A stretch of 64,000 bases of DNA from Actinostola sp. cb2023. Its lineage: Eukaryota > Cnidaria > Anthozoa > Actiniaria > Actinostolidae. Positions 1 to 38,022 of the stretch are shown in pieces (position 1 is the first letter of the stretch; every line of letters begins with the position of its first letter). The notes under the pieces are model-generated. The model saw nothing but the letters and a program-made list of their open reading frames with translations. It made no database searches and was not told where the DNA came from. Made by a program: the position numbers and the translations under genes. The stretch covers positions 124,001 to 188,000 of the forward strand of contig JAUJYZ010000617.1 in NCBI GenBank assembly GCA_033675265.1, in the 5' to 3' direction.

Positions 1-23
1 ACTCTGTTCTATTTACATACAGT

Positions 24-350
24 AAAGGTGCAGTAATACGGGCAACAAAATCGTGCAACTTGTCGCGCAACATTGTTGCGTTGCAAGTTGCAGAGCAATG
101 TTTCTCGTATTACCATCATTTACGCAACTTGTCGTGCAACACATTTTTGTGTTGCAGGTTGCAAAACTTTTTCTTTCTACTTCATGCAACAAAGTTTTGC
201 AATCTGCAACACCAAAATTTAATTTGTTGCGCGACAAGTTGTGCGAACGAAGGTAATACGAGAAACATTGCTCTGCAACTTGCAACGCAACAATCTGAAC
301 AATGTTACGCGACAAGTTGCATGATTTTGTTGCTCGTATTACTGCACCTT
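24..350. repeat. Foldback MITE, about 327 bp
   Basis: The ends are inverted copies of each other. The left end begins AAGGTGCAGTAATACGGGCA, and the right end reads as its reverse complement with a few substitutions. Further inverted segments rich in TTGCAACTTG fill the middle, so the whole unit can fold into one long hairpin. No coding capacity was recognised; the short open frames here arise from the repeated GTTGCA motif. It lies in an intron of the glycogen phosphorylase gene upstream of the first visible exon. No clear target duplication was seen. Confidence 0.75.
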
Positions 351-476
351 AAACTACTCTTTCTACATCATTAAATTTCAGAATTTTTGTGATGTGGGCT
401 ACCTGTGGAAAAACACAGGTAGCCCAATGTCAACAAGTAACCTATACTGATCAATGGATATAAATGTATGTTTCAG

Positions 477-9231
<8,755 letters not shown>

Positions 9232-9316
9232 AAATCTAGTGGTAGAGAACAGTTACTGGATGAGTCACTATTAATAAATAGAAAGTACATAGGGGAAAAT
9301 GTTATATTATTCACAC

Positions 9317-10009
9317 TTAAGGATACGGTTCACCTTGGCGGGCACATCTCGGAAAATAATACTAATTTCCTTATTATTTGACCAATTCCCATCAACTTTA
9401 CATCATTTTAAAGCTAATAGAATGAAGATTGCCACAATACCGTGATATTTTCTTTTAAATTAAAAATAGAGACGTCGCGGCTCATTGTTTTGAAAACGAC
9501 CGTCTCCGTTTGACCGAATTAATAGACCTTGCGTTACATCCGACTCTATTGATCTTTATACCATATTAATCACGACACTTTGACCTGTCAAACTGTGTCA
9601 GGCTTTTGTCTTATTCGATGTCGATAAAAAGTTATAACGAGTTGAAGTTTAATCAATCATAAATGTTGTTTCTTCTTCAGTCAACACGTCATAACTTTTT
9701 ATCGACATTGAATATGACAAAAGCCTGATACAGTTTGACAGGTCAAAGTGTCGTGATTAATATGGTATAAAGATCAATAGAGTCGGATGTAACGCAAGGT
9801 CTATTAATTCGGTCAAACGGAGACGGTCGTTTTCAAAACAATGAGCCGCGACGTCTCTATTTTTAATTTAAAAGAAAATATCACGGTATTGTGGCAATCT
9901 TCATTCTATTAGCTTTAAAATGATGTAAAGTTGATGGGAATTGGTCAAATAATAAGGAAATCAAATTTTTTTTCCGAGACGTACCCGGCAAGGTGAACCG
10001 TATCCTTAA
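9317..10009. repeat. Large TTAA-flanked palindrome, about 690 bp
   Basis: TTAA-GGATACGGTTCACCTT on the left is mirrored by AAGGTGAACCGTATCC-TTAA on the right. The two arms, each about 330 bp, match almost base for base around a centre near 9665. There is no room for a transposase. It sits 86 bp after the glycogen phosphorylase stop and just beyond its AATAAA. The TTAA borders suggest a piggyBac- or Kolobok-type non-autonomous element (inference). Confidence 0.85.
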
Positions 10010-10393
10010 AGCCACAGTAGTCACAGTAAGTAGGGGTTGGGCATGCCACAGGTAGTCCAACTATTTCATCTGAGGCTGTTGTTAAAATTAAGATATGTAT
10101 GAGCATGTAGCCACAGAAGAAAGAGCTAGGCTGTCTGTGGTCATTCTGGCCAGTCTATCTTCGGCCTTTGGTCAACTGGAAAGTGCCCTTCGGCTCATTT
10201 TCCAGTTTCATCTGACTGTGGCCTTCAAAGTTCTTCTCAAGTGGGATGTACTACATTACCACATCAAGCCTTGGGGTATTGTGCAGTACTAGTGTGTGTG
10301 TTGATCAAAAGCTAAATTCTTCTAACCAAACAACTAAAATGAGTACATTTGTTGGGATAATATTTATTATTTTGTCACTTTGTTTTTTTGTAG

Positions 10394-10672
10394 AGGTAAT
10401 CATACGGTTTCGAGTTCAATTTGGAAATAATTTGCAGACGAGTGTGTTTTTCAAAGAGTATCAAAATTGTACAAGCCCGTAGCACGAGCCCATAGGGCGA
10501 GTGCAATTTGAGCTCTTTGAAAAACACACGAGTGCAAATTATTCCAAATTGAACGAGAAATCGTTTGATTACCAATTAATAATATTCATGAAAAAAAGTA
10601 ATATGCAGTGCAAATTGAACTGCACTGCTCTAAGCCAATCAGATTCGAGTATTTTTTTCATGCATATTATTA
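10394..10672. repeat. Foldback family A, copy 2 (opposite orientation)
   Basis: An arm GGTAATCATACGGTTTCGAG, AATTTGGAAATAATTTGCA, GTGTGTTTTTCAAAGAG is mirrored after a short loop containing GCCCGTAGCACGAGCCCATA. It continues into the same GCAGTGCAAATT and TAAGCCAATCAGATTC blocks as the copy at 8122, inverted. The rest of the intergenic stretch 10,010-11,700 shows no gene that I can support. Confidence 0.75.
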
Positions 10673-11913
10673 GCACTGATATTGCTATGATCAAGTTTAT
10701 AGTAATTATACTGTTATTGTTGGAAAACATACTGTGATTGGTTGTCTATAGAATGTATGTGCCGTATGCTTCCCACTCATATATGAAAACGATTCTATAG
10801 TGGGTTGTGTGTATTTTGGAAAGTGGCTTTGATTTCAAACAATGATGTAATTTTGAAGTTATTAAAGATGGCTGGCCATGTGTTGTGATTGAAATTTTCT
10901 GCAGAAATTTCATTGAACTTTTAAAAAAACATCGGACACCCATCATCCTAATTTACAACATTAATTTTGTTGGATTTCTTTACACAGTTTTACAGAAATA
11001 TTTGTTTGTATCGAGTCAATATTTCATTGAGATAACATTCAATTTAAAACAGCAAGTTTAGTGTCTTACAAAATTTAGAACATCGGGAAGAAAACAGCAT
11101 TTTGGTTCCAAACGATCAACCTTGAATATACTAAAATATTATTGATCCACCAAGATGCAGTATGTTTCCCAGATGTATAATGTTTGTGTTGATCATATTT
11201 TGTTAATGGTAATAATAGCTCTGTAATGTATTTTCTTGGAGGTTTCTTGGTGTTGCAGAACACCAGATGACGTTAGACAATGAACACAAAGAACAAGAAG
11301 AATGAACTTGAACCAAAACAATACCCTGCATACAAAGAAACCTAACCAAGAATACAATGCAGACTGTAGCACCAAGAAACACCCATTTTCTTGAAGTTCA
11401 TCAAATTATAAGTAGGAATAGCAACTGTAAATTTATTATAAAACAATAGAAAAACCTTTCTCTAATTCCAGTTGTAATGGTTTTCTAATAATAAAAATAA
11501 ACTCAATTACTCTTGAAAACTGGTTATCTGTAGTTTAGTCAGGCTGTTAATGGCTTGCCAAGAAACACTGGCTCACATCCTCATTTGGTACTTGATTTGG
11601 CAGGTGGAGGGAGAGGCGGAAGGGCTAGAAGGAGAAACTGATTTAAAAAAAACTGGACTAGAACTATAGACGTTAAGAAAAAAAGTCTTAAAATTCCTTT
11701 ACAAACTATTTATTTTACTTATCTATCTATCTATCTATTTATTTATCTAGTGGAGTGATGGCACTTAACCCGTGAAACAAAATCTAATAGTCCGTGACTA
11801 ATAGTCAAATCAAAACAAAAGATAACAATGGAATTAGTGACTAGTAATATCTACTTGGTTCAAATAGATTCATGTATCTATTTATTCAAGTTATGTATCT
11901 ATCTATCTATTTA

Positions 11914-11998
11914 TTAGTCTCCTTCGCATCCATTTTTAGTTCCATCACGTAATGCTCTCGGCTACGTGACAGAACTAAAAACGGATGCGAAGGAGACT
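11914..11998. repeat. Short near-perfect hairpin (85 bp) downstream of IPPK
   Basis: AGTCTCCTTCGCATCCATTT is mirrored by its inverse, with one mismatch, after a 20-base loop. Flanking DNA is (ATCT)n. It lies about 20 bp beyond the IPPK stop on the minus strand. It could be a small MITE; because of its place it may also be transcribed in the IPPK 3' UTR (inference). Two TTTATT motifs on the plus strand (near 11,880 and 11,908) could serve as minus-strand polyadenylation signals. Confidence 0.6.
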
Positions 11999-12014
11999 AT
12001 CTATTTATCTGTAT

Positions 12015-13568
12015 CTATTGATTTATAAACTTTTCCATATGGTTGTTTTCTAAGTAATGCTGTACTGTTCTACAATTATCTCTAAAATACTTTTGAACCC
12101 TGTCAAATTCCTTTGGGTCCAGATCCACCAGGTCGATATTGTACACAATACTCTCTTTGGTGTCACCAACACAGCCATTATCAACCTCAATGTATGGTAA
12201 GTGAATGGGTGGAGTAGATTGTGCTTGGAAAGTGAGCATGATGGAGCAATCCTTCGCTGTACTAGCAACAGAAAATTGACAGAGTTTGAAAATAATGTCT
12301 TTGATTGCCCAAAGCTCCAGAGGTTTGTCCCTGAGCATGTCTGACCCAGGGTTTGTTATGACTTGCTTCCAAATATCAGCATTATATGGGCCATCCACGG
12401 AATACTCCTCCCTTGCGTCATTATTGGCATCAAAGAAGTCTTTCACTTTGAAATACAATGGATACAGTGCTTCAATATCACTATCATCCATTTTCTGTAC
12501 GTGTCGCAACTGATTGAGTACCCCACCACACCCAAATGAACCAATGTTCTGTAAAGACTCGCTTTCATCATAAGATCTTATAGTGCCATTTGCTTTACAG
12601 ATATCTGCAGGTTTACTAACAGTTCCTATTCTGTTATTATATTGTTCATTGGATTTTGAATCGTCAATGAGTATCTGAAGCACAGTTTGCATAAACTTCT
12701 TTGAATAAGGTCCCAGTGTCAGGTCACACTTGTGGTCACTGCCTTTGTCTGTATGCCCTTTCCATCCAGAATCCTTCAGTGCCTCCTCAAGAACAAAAAC
12801 AGGGCAGCAAACATCTTTACTAGTATCTGTCATGGCTTCCTGTACAATTTCTTCAGTAAAAATTGGAAAGCCATCTTTGAAAATCCTAAGGTTATTTTGA
12901 GGATCTGACACGAGTGTATGCAATGCATAAAACACTCGTTTCGGATCACCAGACAGGAGATTGACAGGACAGTATCTACTTTTCCTGGAATACTTTCCCT
13001 CTGTGACCTTCAACCCCTGAAGCATACAGTAATAGCAAACTGCATGCTTCACTGAGTGGGTGTCTTTGATGTGTGGAGATGATGGAAGAAATCCACACTT
13101 TGGCTTGATCTCAACTGAAAATGTTGAAGATGGACTTCCACCAACATCACGTGGAATACCAAAGATGTCTCCAACGTGAGCAGCCCACGGAATGTCATCA
13201 GGTAGAAAACACAAGTCAAGCATTAGCACTGCAAATGGTGCTTGTGTATCTATACCTTTATGGAGTCTGTGTTTTGGCCTGGAAGGTTCACAGAGCTTGG
13301 CTATTTTATCAGCAAAATCGGCTGAAAGACGAACAACATCTCCAATGCGTACGTACCTCCCACCCATCAAAGGAAGAAGAACATTTTTATTGTAATCTAA
13401 CGATTTGTGAATCCTTTGCAAATAATTGGAGTAACCAGTGCCTACATCACCGTTCATAGTCTGTCTTGCCTTTTTCTTTAGACGTAGAACAAGATTGTTC
13501 CCGAGAAGCCCAACTACCAACGTATCGTTGCCTTCACCGCGGTAAAACCACGATTGTGTGTCGTCCAT
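12015..13568 (-). CDS. IPPK: Inositol-pentakisphosphate 2-kinase, single-exon
   Basis: This kinase phosphorylates inositol 1,3,4,5,6-pentakisphosphate at the 2-position to make InsP6 (phytate), used in mRNA export and as a protein cofactor. The uninterrupted frame gives 517 residues from the ATG at 13568 (MDDTQSWFYRGEGNDTLVV), close to the human protein's length of about 490. I chose this start because the human protein also begins a few residues before its WGYHGEGN-type nucleotide-binding segment. An upstream in-frame ATG (MPLRVQ, near 13634) exists, and the frame stays open to 13748 without an ATG. Family motifs: RGEGN near residue 10, SVEIKPKCGFLPSSP near 150, CYYCMLQGLK near 180, RYCPVNLLSGD near 200, NNLRIFKDG near 230. 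No intron is visible, although as I recall vertebrate IPPK is multi-exonic. Head-to-head with TRMT61B. Confidence 0.93.
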   Translation of the reverse strand: MDDTQSWFYRGEGNDTLVVGLLGNNLVLRLKKKARQTMNGDVGTGYSNYLQRIHKSLDYNKNVLLPLMGGRYVRIGDVVRLSADFADKIAKLCEPSRPKHRLHKGIDTQAPFAVLMLDLCFLPDDIPWAAHVGDIFGIPRDVGGSPSSTFSVEIKPKCGFLPSSPHIKDTHSVKHAVCYYCMLQGLKVTEGKYSRKSRYCPVNLLSGDPKRVFYALHTLVSDPQNNLRIFKDGFPIFTEEIVQEAMTDTSKDVCCPVFVLEEALKDSGWKGHTDKGSDHKCDLTLGPYSKKFMQTVLQILIDDSKSNEQYNNRIGTVSKPADICKANGTIRSYDESESLQNIGSFGCGGVLNQLRHVQKMDDSDIEALYPLYFKVKDFFDANNDAREEYSVDGPYNADIWKQVITNPGSDMLRDKPLELWAIKDIIFKLCQFSVASTAKDCSIMLTFQAQSTPPIHLPYIEVDNGCVGDTKESIVYNIDLVDLDPKEFDRVQKYFRDNCRTVQHYLENNHMEKFINQ

Positions 13569-13872
13569 TTTGTTTTGCAAATATGCTGAAAAATCATATT
13601 CTGACCTTTCTACTTGAACTCGTAATGGCATTGAAATGAATCCTTGGTATGTCAGAACTAACAGAAAATCACAATATTTCTGTGAAAACCTTGAACTATT
13701 TTTACTTCTAATACTGCTCCGCCCTCCTCCGCCCGCGAGGTAAACCACTTTCTTAGAGTTGGCCGTGAGCTGGACGAAAGACTGGGACTAGAAACGACTT
13801 CCACTGGCACTAATTACCGCAGGCTCATACCAAACTTTTAACGGCAAATTTTCTTTGATAAAAAAAGATGTG
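13569..13872. promoter_or_regulatory. Shared upstream region of IPPK and TRMT61B
   Basis: The start codons of the two divergent genes are only about 304 bp apart, so both promoters and 5' UTRs must lie here. The segment is locally GC-rich around 13,720-13,745 (CCGCCCTCCTCCGCCCGCG). No TATA box was recognised. A bidirectional promoter is inferred from spacing alone. Confidence 0.5.
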
Positions 13873-16232
13873 ATGAAGTTTGTGCCCTTTTCCCCGAAGT
13901 TTAACAAGCTGTTGTTATTAATCCACGTGGATAACATTTTAAAGAGTGCATTGTGGAAAAAGTGGAGTCTGAGGGACTTATTTGTGCAGAAAAAATGGCG
14001 CGCTTTTTTAAATGACACAACAGACTTCCGCAGATGTCATCCATTTGAAAATGAAGAATTTATTTTAGTTACAGAGAGCCGATTTGGTGGATCGTCTCGT
14101 CTTGTTAGACTTATTTCTGGTGGTGAAACAAAAGTGAAAACAAGAAATGGGAGAGTGAATACTCTTGAACATAATATCATCATTGGAAGGACTGATGGTG
14201 ATGATGATATAGTTATGAAAGGTGTCACTTACAGATTGAAAAGGCCTTCACTTGAGGACTATACACTGCACATGAAAAGGGTGGCTACACCATCGTATCC
14301 TAAAGACATCCAAGCAATGTTATCCATGGCTCAAATACGACAAGGAAGTTGTGTTTTGGAGGCTGGAACAGGATCAGGAGCTCTGACACTTTTTCTGTCC
14401 AGGGCAGGTCAGCCTGTTTTCTATTCCTTCTTTAATGTTCTTTCTAGTTCCCCCTTGTTCTTACTGCTGCTGTTTGATGTTTGTATAATCTGCAGTATTC
14501 ATGACCAATACATGTAGCTCCTATTAATGGAGCAGTTTTACATGAAGAAGTTGGTCCATTAAATAATTCATCAGAGGTTTGCCATGGTGAAAAATGTACA
14601 TGTAGGCAGACACTCACACTCCCTCTCAGCTTAATTATTGCCGACTTGACTGACTTACAATGAACGTCTCTATTGTATTTTAACAGTTGGTAAAGAAGGG
14701 TACGTGCACAGTTTTGATAACAATACGAAACACATGAAGAAAGCAAAAGAAAACATTGTTAACTGGATTAGTTCTTGGAACAAAACCAAGCATCCACTTT
14801 GGCCCCAAAATATGACCTTCTATAATGCATCCTTAAAGACTTGCATGGAAGTATTGCCAGCTTTGAATGAAGTGGATGCGGTAAGTGTTTTGTATAGAGT
14901 CATTTTCCTGTGAGTGGGAAACCTACGGCACAGAGTTACCGTCACGGTACGGAATCAAAGACATTGTATTCAACCAATCACAGTGTGCAATATCATTGCT
15001 CAACTAATCAGAATGCTGGGATATGGCACAGTCAGTCATGGCATGGTACCATCACTGCATGGTACGAACCGTGCCATAACTACTTCCCACTCATATGAAA
15101 GTGACTCTATTTGCAGATGTATATAAGTACCGGTATGTTTTTGCATAGAGTTATAACAGTTGAACTTTAACCACTAATGGACACCTCCTCTAAGCAGACA
15201 CAACCTAAAGATCCTGAACATTTCTCTAACACTACTTTCATAAATTTCAATAAGCAGACACCTCCGGTGGTAGTTTACAGCTGGCAACTTGCATGGAAGG
15301 TCAAATTTGCTAAATTTATTTATTAAAATTACAATTATTTTTATTCTTCTTTATTTGTAGATTCTGTTAGATTTGCAGTCACCAGAGAATTTCTTGGAAT
15401 TTCTATTACCTGTAGTAAAGCAAGAAAGTCCCATTGTTATATTTCTTCCAAGGTGCGTTTGTAATTTTCAAATTATATACCAGCAACCATTGCATTTGAA
15501 GGGCTCCCTGGAAGAACAACGTAAGTGATCTCTGATCAAAATCTAAATTCTCCTCAAGATTCTTTGAATTTCAAAGGAGAATTTGGATTCTGATCACAAT
15601 TCACTTACTCCGTTCTTGCAGGGACTGCTTCATTTGTGCACATCAAAATAAAATAAAATTCTTACATATATTTTTTCTCAATTTGTCTGAACAGTATAAC
15701 ACAGGTTGTGGATGTTGTGAGTTACTGCAACACAAACAATCTACCATTTCATGTTGATAATGTCATAGAAGTGACACATCGAATGTGGAAAATACAACCT
15801 GTTATGCCTGTGAATACAGATATTGAAGATAATTTGCGGTGCTTGGAAAACCAAAGTACATGTACTGATGGTGAAGTCAAAGCGTCTGTTAAATATGCTG
15901 CTAAACCTTCTTTTCAACAGTTACCTCATTCTGGTTAGTACTGGTTTGCAATATAACATAGTTTTGATAATACATCCCATTTCATTTCCCAAATTGTGGA
16001 TTGAGACTGGTACACCTAAATGTAGATACATACCCACTCCCAGTCGAAAACCTTTTTTTGCAACAGAATTAAATATAAAAAATAGTTGTATGGCCTAGTA
16101 CATGTAAGAACCACCACTGTGATATTCAAGTCTTTAATTAAGGGTTTTATCTCCTTGTTTACAGGGTTCATCTTGAAATTACTACATAGAAGATCAAAAC
16201 TGGAAAGCAGCAAAGTCCAATTATTGGAATGA
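13873..16232 (+). CDS. TRMT61B: tRNA (adenine-58-N1)-methyltransferase, mitochondrial type
   Basis: It methylates A58 in mitochondrial tRNAs (and mitochondrial rRNA in mammals) using S-adenosylmethionine. Five exons join in frame: 13873-14407, 14687-14880, 15361-15452, 15695-15933 and 16165-16232, giving 375 residues. The ATG at 13873 is the first in frame; the frame is open upstream but has no ATG. Family marks are RPSLEDYTLHMKR, then TPSYPKDIQAMLSM, then the SAM-binding motif I VLEAGTGSGALTLFLSRA, then ILLDLQSPENFLEFL where human has a comparable ALDMLNPH segment. The last exon encodes SGFILKLLHRRSKLE, which fits the human TRMT61B ending (GHTAFLVKLRK) rather than TRMT61A. If exon 4 is not spliced at 15934, a TAG follows immediately. 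AATAAA is at 16279-16284. The N-terminus is basic and hydrophobic, which suits mitochondrial import. It ends 352 bp from the SPDYA stop on the other strand. Confidence 0.9.
14886..15110. repeat. Foldback family B, copy 1 (GAGTGGGAA ends)
   Basis: GAGTGGGAAACCTACGGCAC at the left and CCATAACTACTTCCCACTC at the right are imperfect inverted copies, with GTCACGGTACGGAATC and AACCAATCACAG inside. A second copy lies at 26209-26362, and a fragment with CTTCCCACTCATAT lies near 10,770. Here it follows TRMT61B exon 2. Confidence 0.65.
15490..15628. repeat. Small hairpin MITE in TRMT61B intron 3
   Basis: GTAAGTGATCTCTGATCAAA and CTAAATTCTCC are mirrored by GGAGAATTTGGATTCTGATC and TCACTTAC. Related pieces occur at about 26,525-26,575 and 27,440-27,515 in PAF1 intron 13. 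Confidence 0.6.
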
Positions 16233-16584
16233 CTCCTAACATTTTTATGAATATACTTTATGCAGCTGACTGCTTTACAATAAATAAGGTCATTATATAA
16301 ACATATTGTAATATTTTGTCTTAAATGGGACATAACATATACATGTGTATGTACAAAGCATTTTAAAACTTTACAAATAATTTTAATAAATATAAATAAA
16401 TAATGGTATTCAAGTTCTGCTGTGCATAAATTTTCAATTGCAGAAATATATATACGTACATCCTTAATTTTTCTATGTAAATTTTTCTCTGCAAATTTGT
16501 AAAATCCATCTCGCAGGATCTTATATGCCTGTCATTGCACTATGCACATTGAATTCTTGGAATATATTAGTTGCATTTCCTTTT

Positions 16585-18191
16585 CTAAAGTAAAAAACCT
16601 GTAGATTCTTCTGACGATGACTGTGAACTGTAGTCTGAAGTAGTTGTAGGGGTATCGGTTAGTTTTGACGGGGCTCTACACTTGCTACAGATCACAGGAC
16701 TTGAGCCAGGACCTCTTGGACTACAGGAGGGGTCATCATCAGGTACCTGAGATTGAGAATAGCTTCTCCAGGCACCGCCATGATGAGGTTTTCTTTCACG
16801 CCACCAAATGGGATGATCTGGGACAATCATCATTACCTTGTAAAGGATGAAAATGGTAAATTATTCTTAATGATGATAATAACTCATGATGATGAAACTG
16901 CTCACATGAACAGAGCATGAGCGCCAAATTTTTGCGGCTTCCATTTTTTAAAGATTTGAAACTACGCCCCTAATAACGGCCCTATTACTATTAGTTTTTT
17001 TGCAATTTTGGGCTTTGACCAAGCAGCTAAGTTATATTAATATTGAATACAGCTATAATAGAACTGCGATGTATAGTATTCTTGTACCTCTTCACACGTC
17101 TGTCTGCTAACTACTGCTCTGTAGTCCATTTTCTTCCACAAAAATATCTCTTCTGACAAGAAAGCTTTTGTACAACTCACGCCATCTTTTCCCCAAAGCC
17201 CATGGAAAAATGTCATATTTATCATCCTCCTCGTCTTCTTCCATATCGTTGGCAAGATAGCTTTTAACAAAAAGAAAATATAAGCTTATATAAGATAAAT
17301 TAGTTCAACTTAGCAATTTTGTTCATTTTTGCACCGTTTTTATACTTACAGAGCTATGAAGAAGTTGAGTCTATTGAATTCTCGTCTTTGTAGATTTGCT
17401 CTTCTGAAATACGCGTACACCATTGACAAAAGATACTGAAAGAAAGAAAGAGAAAAAATAATTATTTCCCAGCTTTTTATCTCTTGGAAATGAGGAAAAA
17501 GTTCTTACTTTGTCGGAGATTTTTGCGCAGCCATCCATCCAAAGGAAGTCTTGAATGATGTCGTCATCTAAGAATATCAAGCAAAAAGACTTATTTAAAC
17601 AACACTGAAAACTCACAAAGAAAGTGTCAAAAAGAGTTCAAGCAGTCAAAACAATTCCAGAAGGAGACGGTGATTTAAAATATGAGTCCTTTTAAAACTA
17701 GTTGAAGCTGTTAGCTTACCTAAAAGCTTGAAAAACGCAGCCATGTACGAGTTTCGCGTTTCGTAGTCGTTATACAACATGCTGATTTTCAGCTTTTTAC
17801 GGGGAATTTGTGGTTGAGTTTCAGCTGTAGTTTTCCACTGACTATCCCCTTTACTCTTTCGTCTTCGTTTTGTACTTTCTTTCTTCGGCGTTATGTTGTT
17901 TCCATCAAAAGTTTCGTTACAAACAAGGGAACAAGAACAAGAAAACGACTCCTCTAAATGTGAAGAAGATGCTGCTTTTTTTGCTTTCACGGAAAGCTGT
18001 CCACCCATGACCTTTATAAGCAAATGTCTCGGCACTAGTTTCGGTTTTCTCGTTGAAGTTTTCTTGATTCTCATTGAAGATTCTGCTAACATTCTGAAGG
18101 ACAAGGAAACAGTTTTGTTTTGAAGCTTGTTTTCCACCAGAGCGAGCGGCCCGCGCTCTTGCTTCCTTTGCTTTTGGCGCGCGTTGACCAT
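16585..18191 (-). CDS. SPDYA: Speedy/RINGO family cyclin-like CDK activator
   Basis: Speedy/RINGO proteins bind and activate CDK1/CDK2 without T-loop phosphorylation and act in meiosis and cell-cycle control. Five exons on the minus strand: 18191-17720, 17567-17509, 17435-17350, 17260-17088 and 16836-16585 (stop TAG at 16587-16585). The core matches the Ringo domain step by step: [98 protein letters not shown]. The tail [16 protein letters not shown] and [16 protein letters not shown] matches the vertebrate SPDYA tail. About 346 residues if one extra A in the A-run 17140-17144 (plus strand) is discounted; as it stands, the frame breaks between [11 protein letters not shown] and LWKKMDYRA. The N-terminal 150 residues are basic and Ser-rich, as in relatives. 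The start ATG at 18191 is the first in frame. Confidence 0.9.
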
Positions 18192-18569
18192 GACAACGTT
18201 TTACGCGGGAAAAAAATGGTGGGAAAAGTTTCTTTTGTCGGCTGGCCACAATTCTCTCTTGCTAGTTTACTACAGTAAAGTAATCCTTATTTCATTCGAA
18301 TATTCCCATATTAAAAACTCAATAAAATGGATTCTAGTATTAAATCGTTTATACCTTTTTAGAAAAATAAACAATTTTTAGAATGAATGAACACATTTTA
18401 TTCCACAGGGAGCCCAAGATATTTTAACCCATCATCGAGGGGGACTGGAACTACTGAGCAATGGCAGCCATTTTGTTTGTATTCTAAGATTATACTGTTA
18501 TCGAATATGTGAAGTTTTTAGAAAGTTTACTTGTTTTTATCTACGCAAATATCAATAATCTATTTAACA
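18192..18569. promoter_or_regulatory. Shared upstream region of SPDYA and PAF1
   Basis: Divergent start codons lie 378 bp apart. The stretch must hold both 5' UTRs. No TATA box was recognised. A bidirectional promoter is inferred from the spacing. The SPDYA side is GC-rich (GAGCGAGCGGCCCGCGC lies just inside its first exon). Confidence 0.45.
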
Positions 18570-28507
<9,938 letters not shown>

Positions 28508-28867
28508 ATTTCGTTCCTCTGAACCTTTTCATATCGCACTCTTGTAATGAGGTCATTGTAGGTATGACGTAATCACTGATGTAGTTGTGACGTCATCATG
28601 ACGTCATACTCATTGCCCTATTGTAAGTATGGCATCATTGACGTAAATAGATATGACGTCGACATATGACGTCGCGTACAGTCTTGTCTATCCTGGGGTC
28701 ACCTGACTAAGACAAGCACTTCCAGTATCTCTACGCAGTTTTTATTTGATAAATTCATGTACATTTCTATCATCATTTTGTTGTTTCCATCAAAACGTGT
28801 AAAACTAAAAGACATCGAAATACACATTTAACTTTTGCTATAACAGTATTTCTTTCCTGGTGAAAGC

Positions 28868-29625
28868 TAGGGGTGGGGGATGGTAGCATATGACTTGAAT
28901 GGTGTAGAGCTAGGGGTGGGGGATGGTAGCATATGACTTGAATGGTGTAGAGCTAGGGGTGGGGGATGGTAGCATATGACTTGAATGGTGTAGAGCTCAG
29001 GGGTGGGGGGATGGTAGCATATGACTTGAATGGTGTAGAGCTAGGGGTGGGGGATGGTAGCATATGATGACTCTAGGGGTGGTGGATGGTAGCATATGAC
29101 TTGAATGGTGTAGAGCTAGGGGTGGGGGATGGTAGTATATGACTTGAATGGTGTAGGTCTAGGGGTGGGGGCAACATATGACTTGAATGGTGTAGAGCTG
29201 GGGGGTGGGGGATGGTAGCATATGACTTGAATGGTGTAGAGCTAGGGGTGGGGAATGGTAGCATATGACTTGAATGGTGTAGGTCTAGGGGTGGGGGATG
29301 AATGGGCAGCATATGACTTGAATAGGGTGTAGAGCTAGGGGTGGGGGATGGTAGCATATGACTTGAATGGTGTAGAGCTAGGGGTGGGGGATGGGAGTAC
29401 CTTATATGACTTGAATGGTGTAGAGCTAGGGGTGGGGGATGGGCATATGACTTGGATGGGAGTACCTTATATGACATATTGAATGGTGTAGAGCTAGGGG
29501 GGTGGGGGATGAATGGGGATGGGAGTATCTATTATATGACTTGAATGGTGTAGAGGTAGGGGTGGGGGATGGGAGTACCTTATATGACTTGAATGGTGTA
29601 GAGCTAGGGGTGGGGGATGGGAGTG
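28868..29625. repeat. Minisatellite, about 43 bp unit, roughly 17 copies
   Basis: The unit is close to GAGCTAGGGGTGGGGGATGG followed by TAGCATATGACTTGAATGGTGTA, with small indels. It lies between PAF1 and the convergent minus-strand PAN/EGF gene. PAF1's poly(A) site should lie between 28,508 and here, but I saw no clear AATAAA. Confidence 0.95.
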
Positions 29626-29730
29626 TTAGTGGCGAACTGCGGAAGGATCAAGGGACCTACAGTGTGAGGGCCTGGGTTCTCTTCGGTGTAGAACAACAAA
29701 ATCTAACAACCGTTCGGTTCGTGAATTACA

Positions 29731-38022
<8,292 letters not shown>

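Noticed and set aside
13569..13748. 60-codon N-terminal extension of IPPK
   Set aside because: The frame is open to 13748 but begins without ATG there, and the extra residues do not resemble the family. Only the internal MPLRVQ start remains possible.
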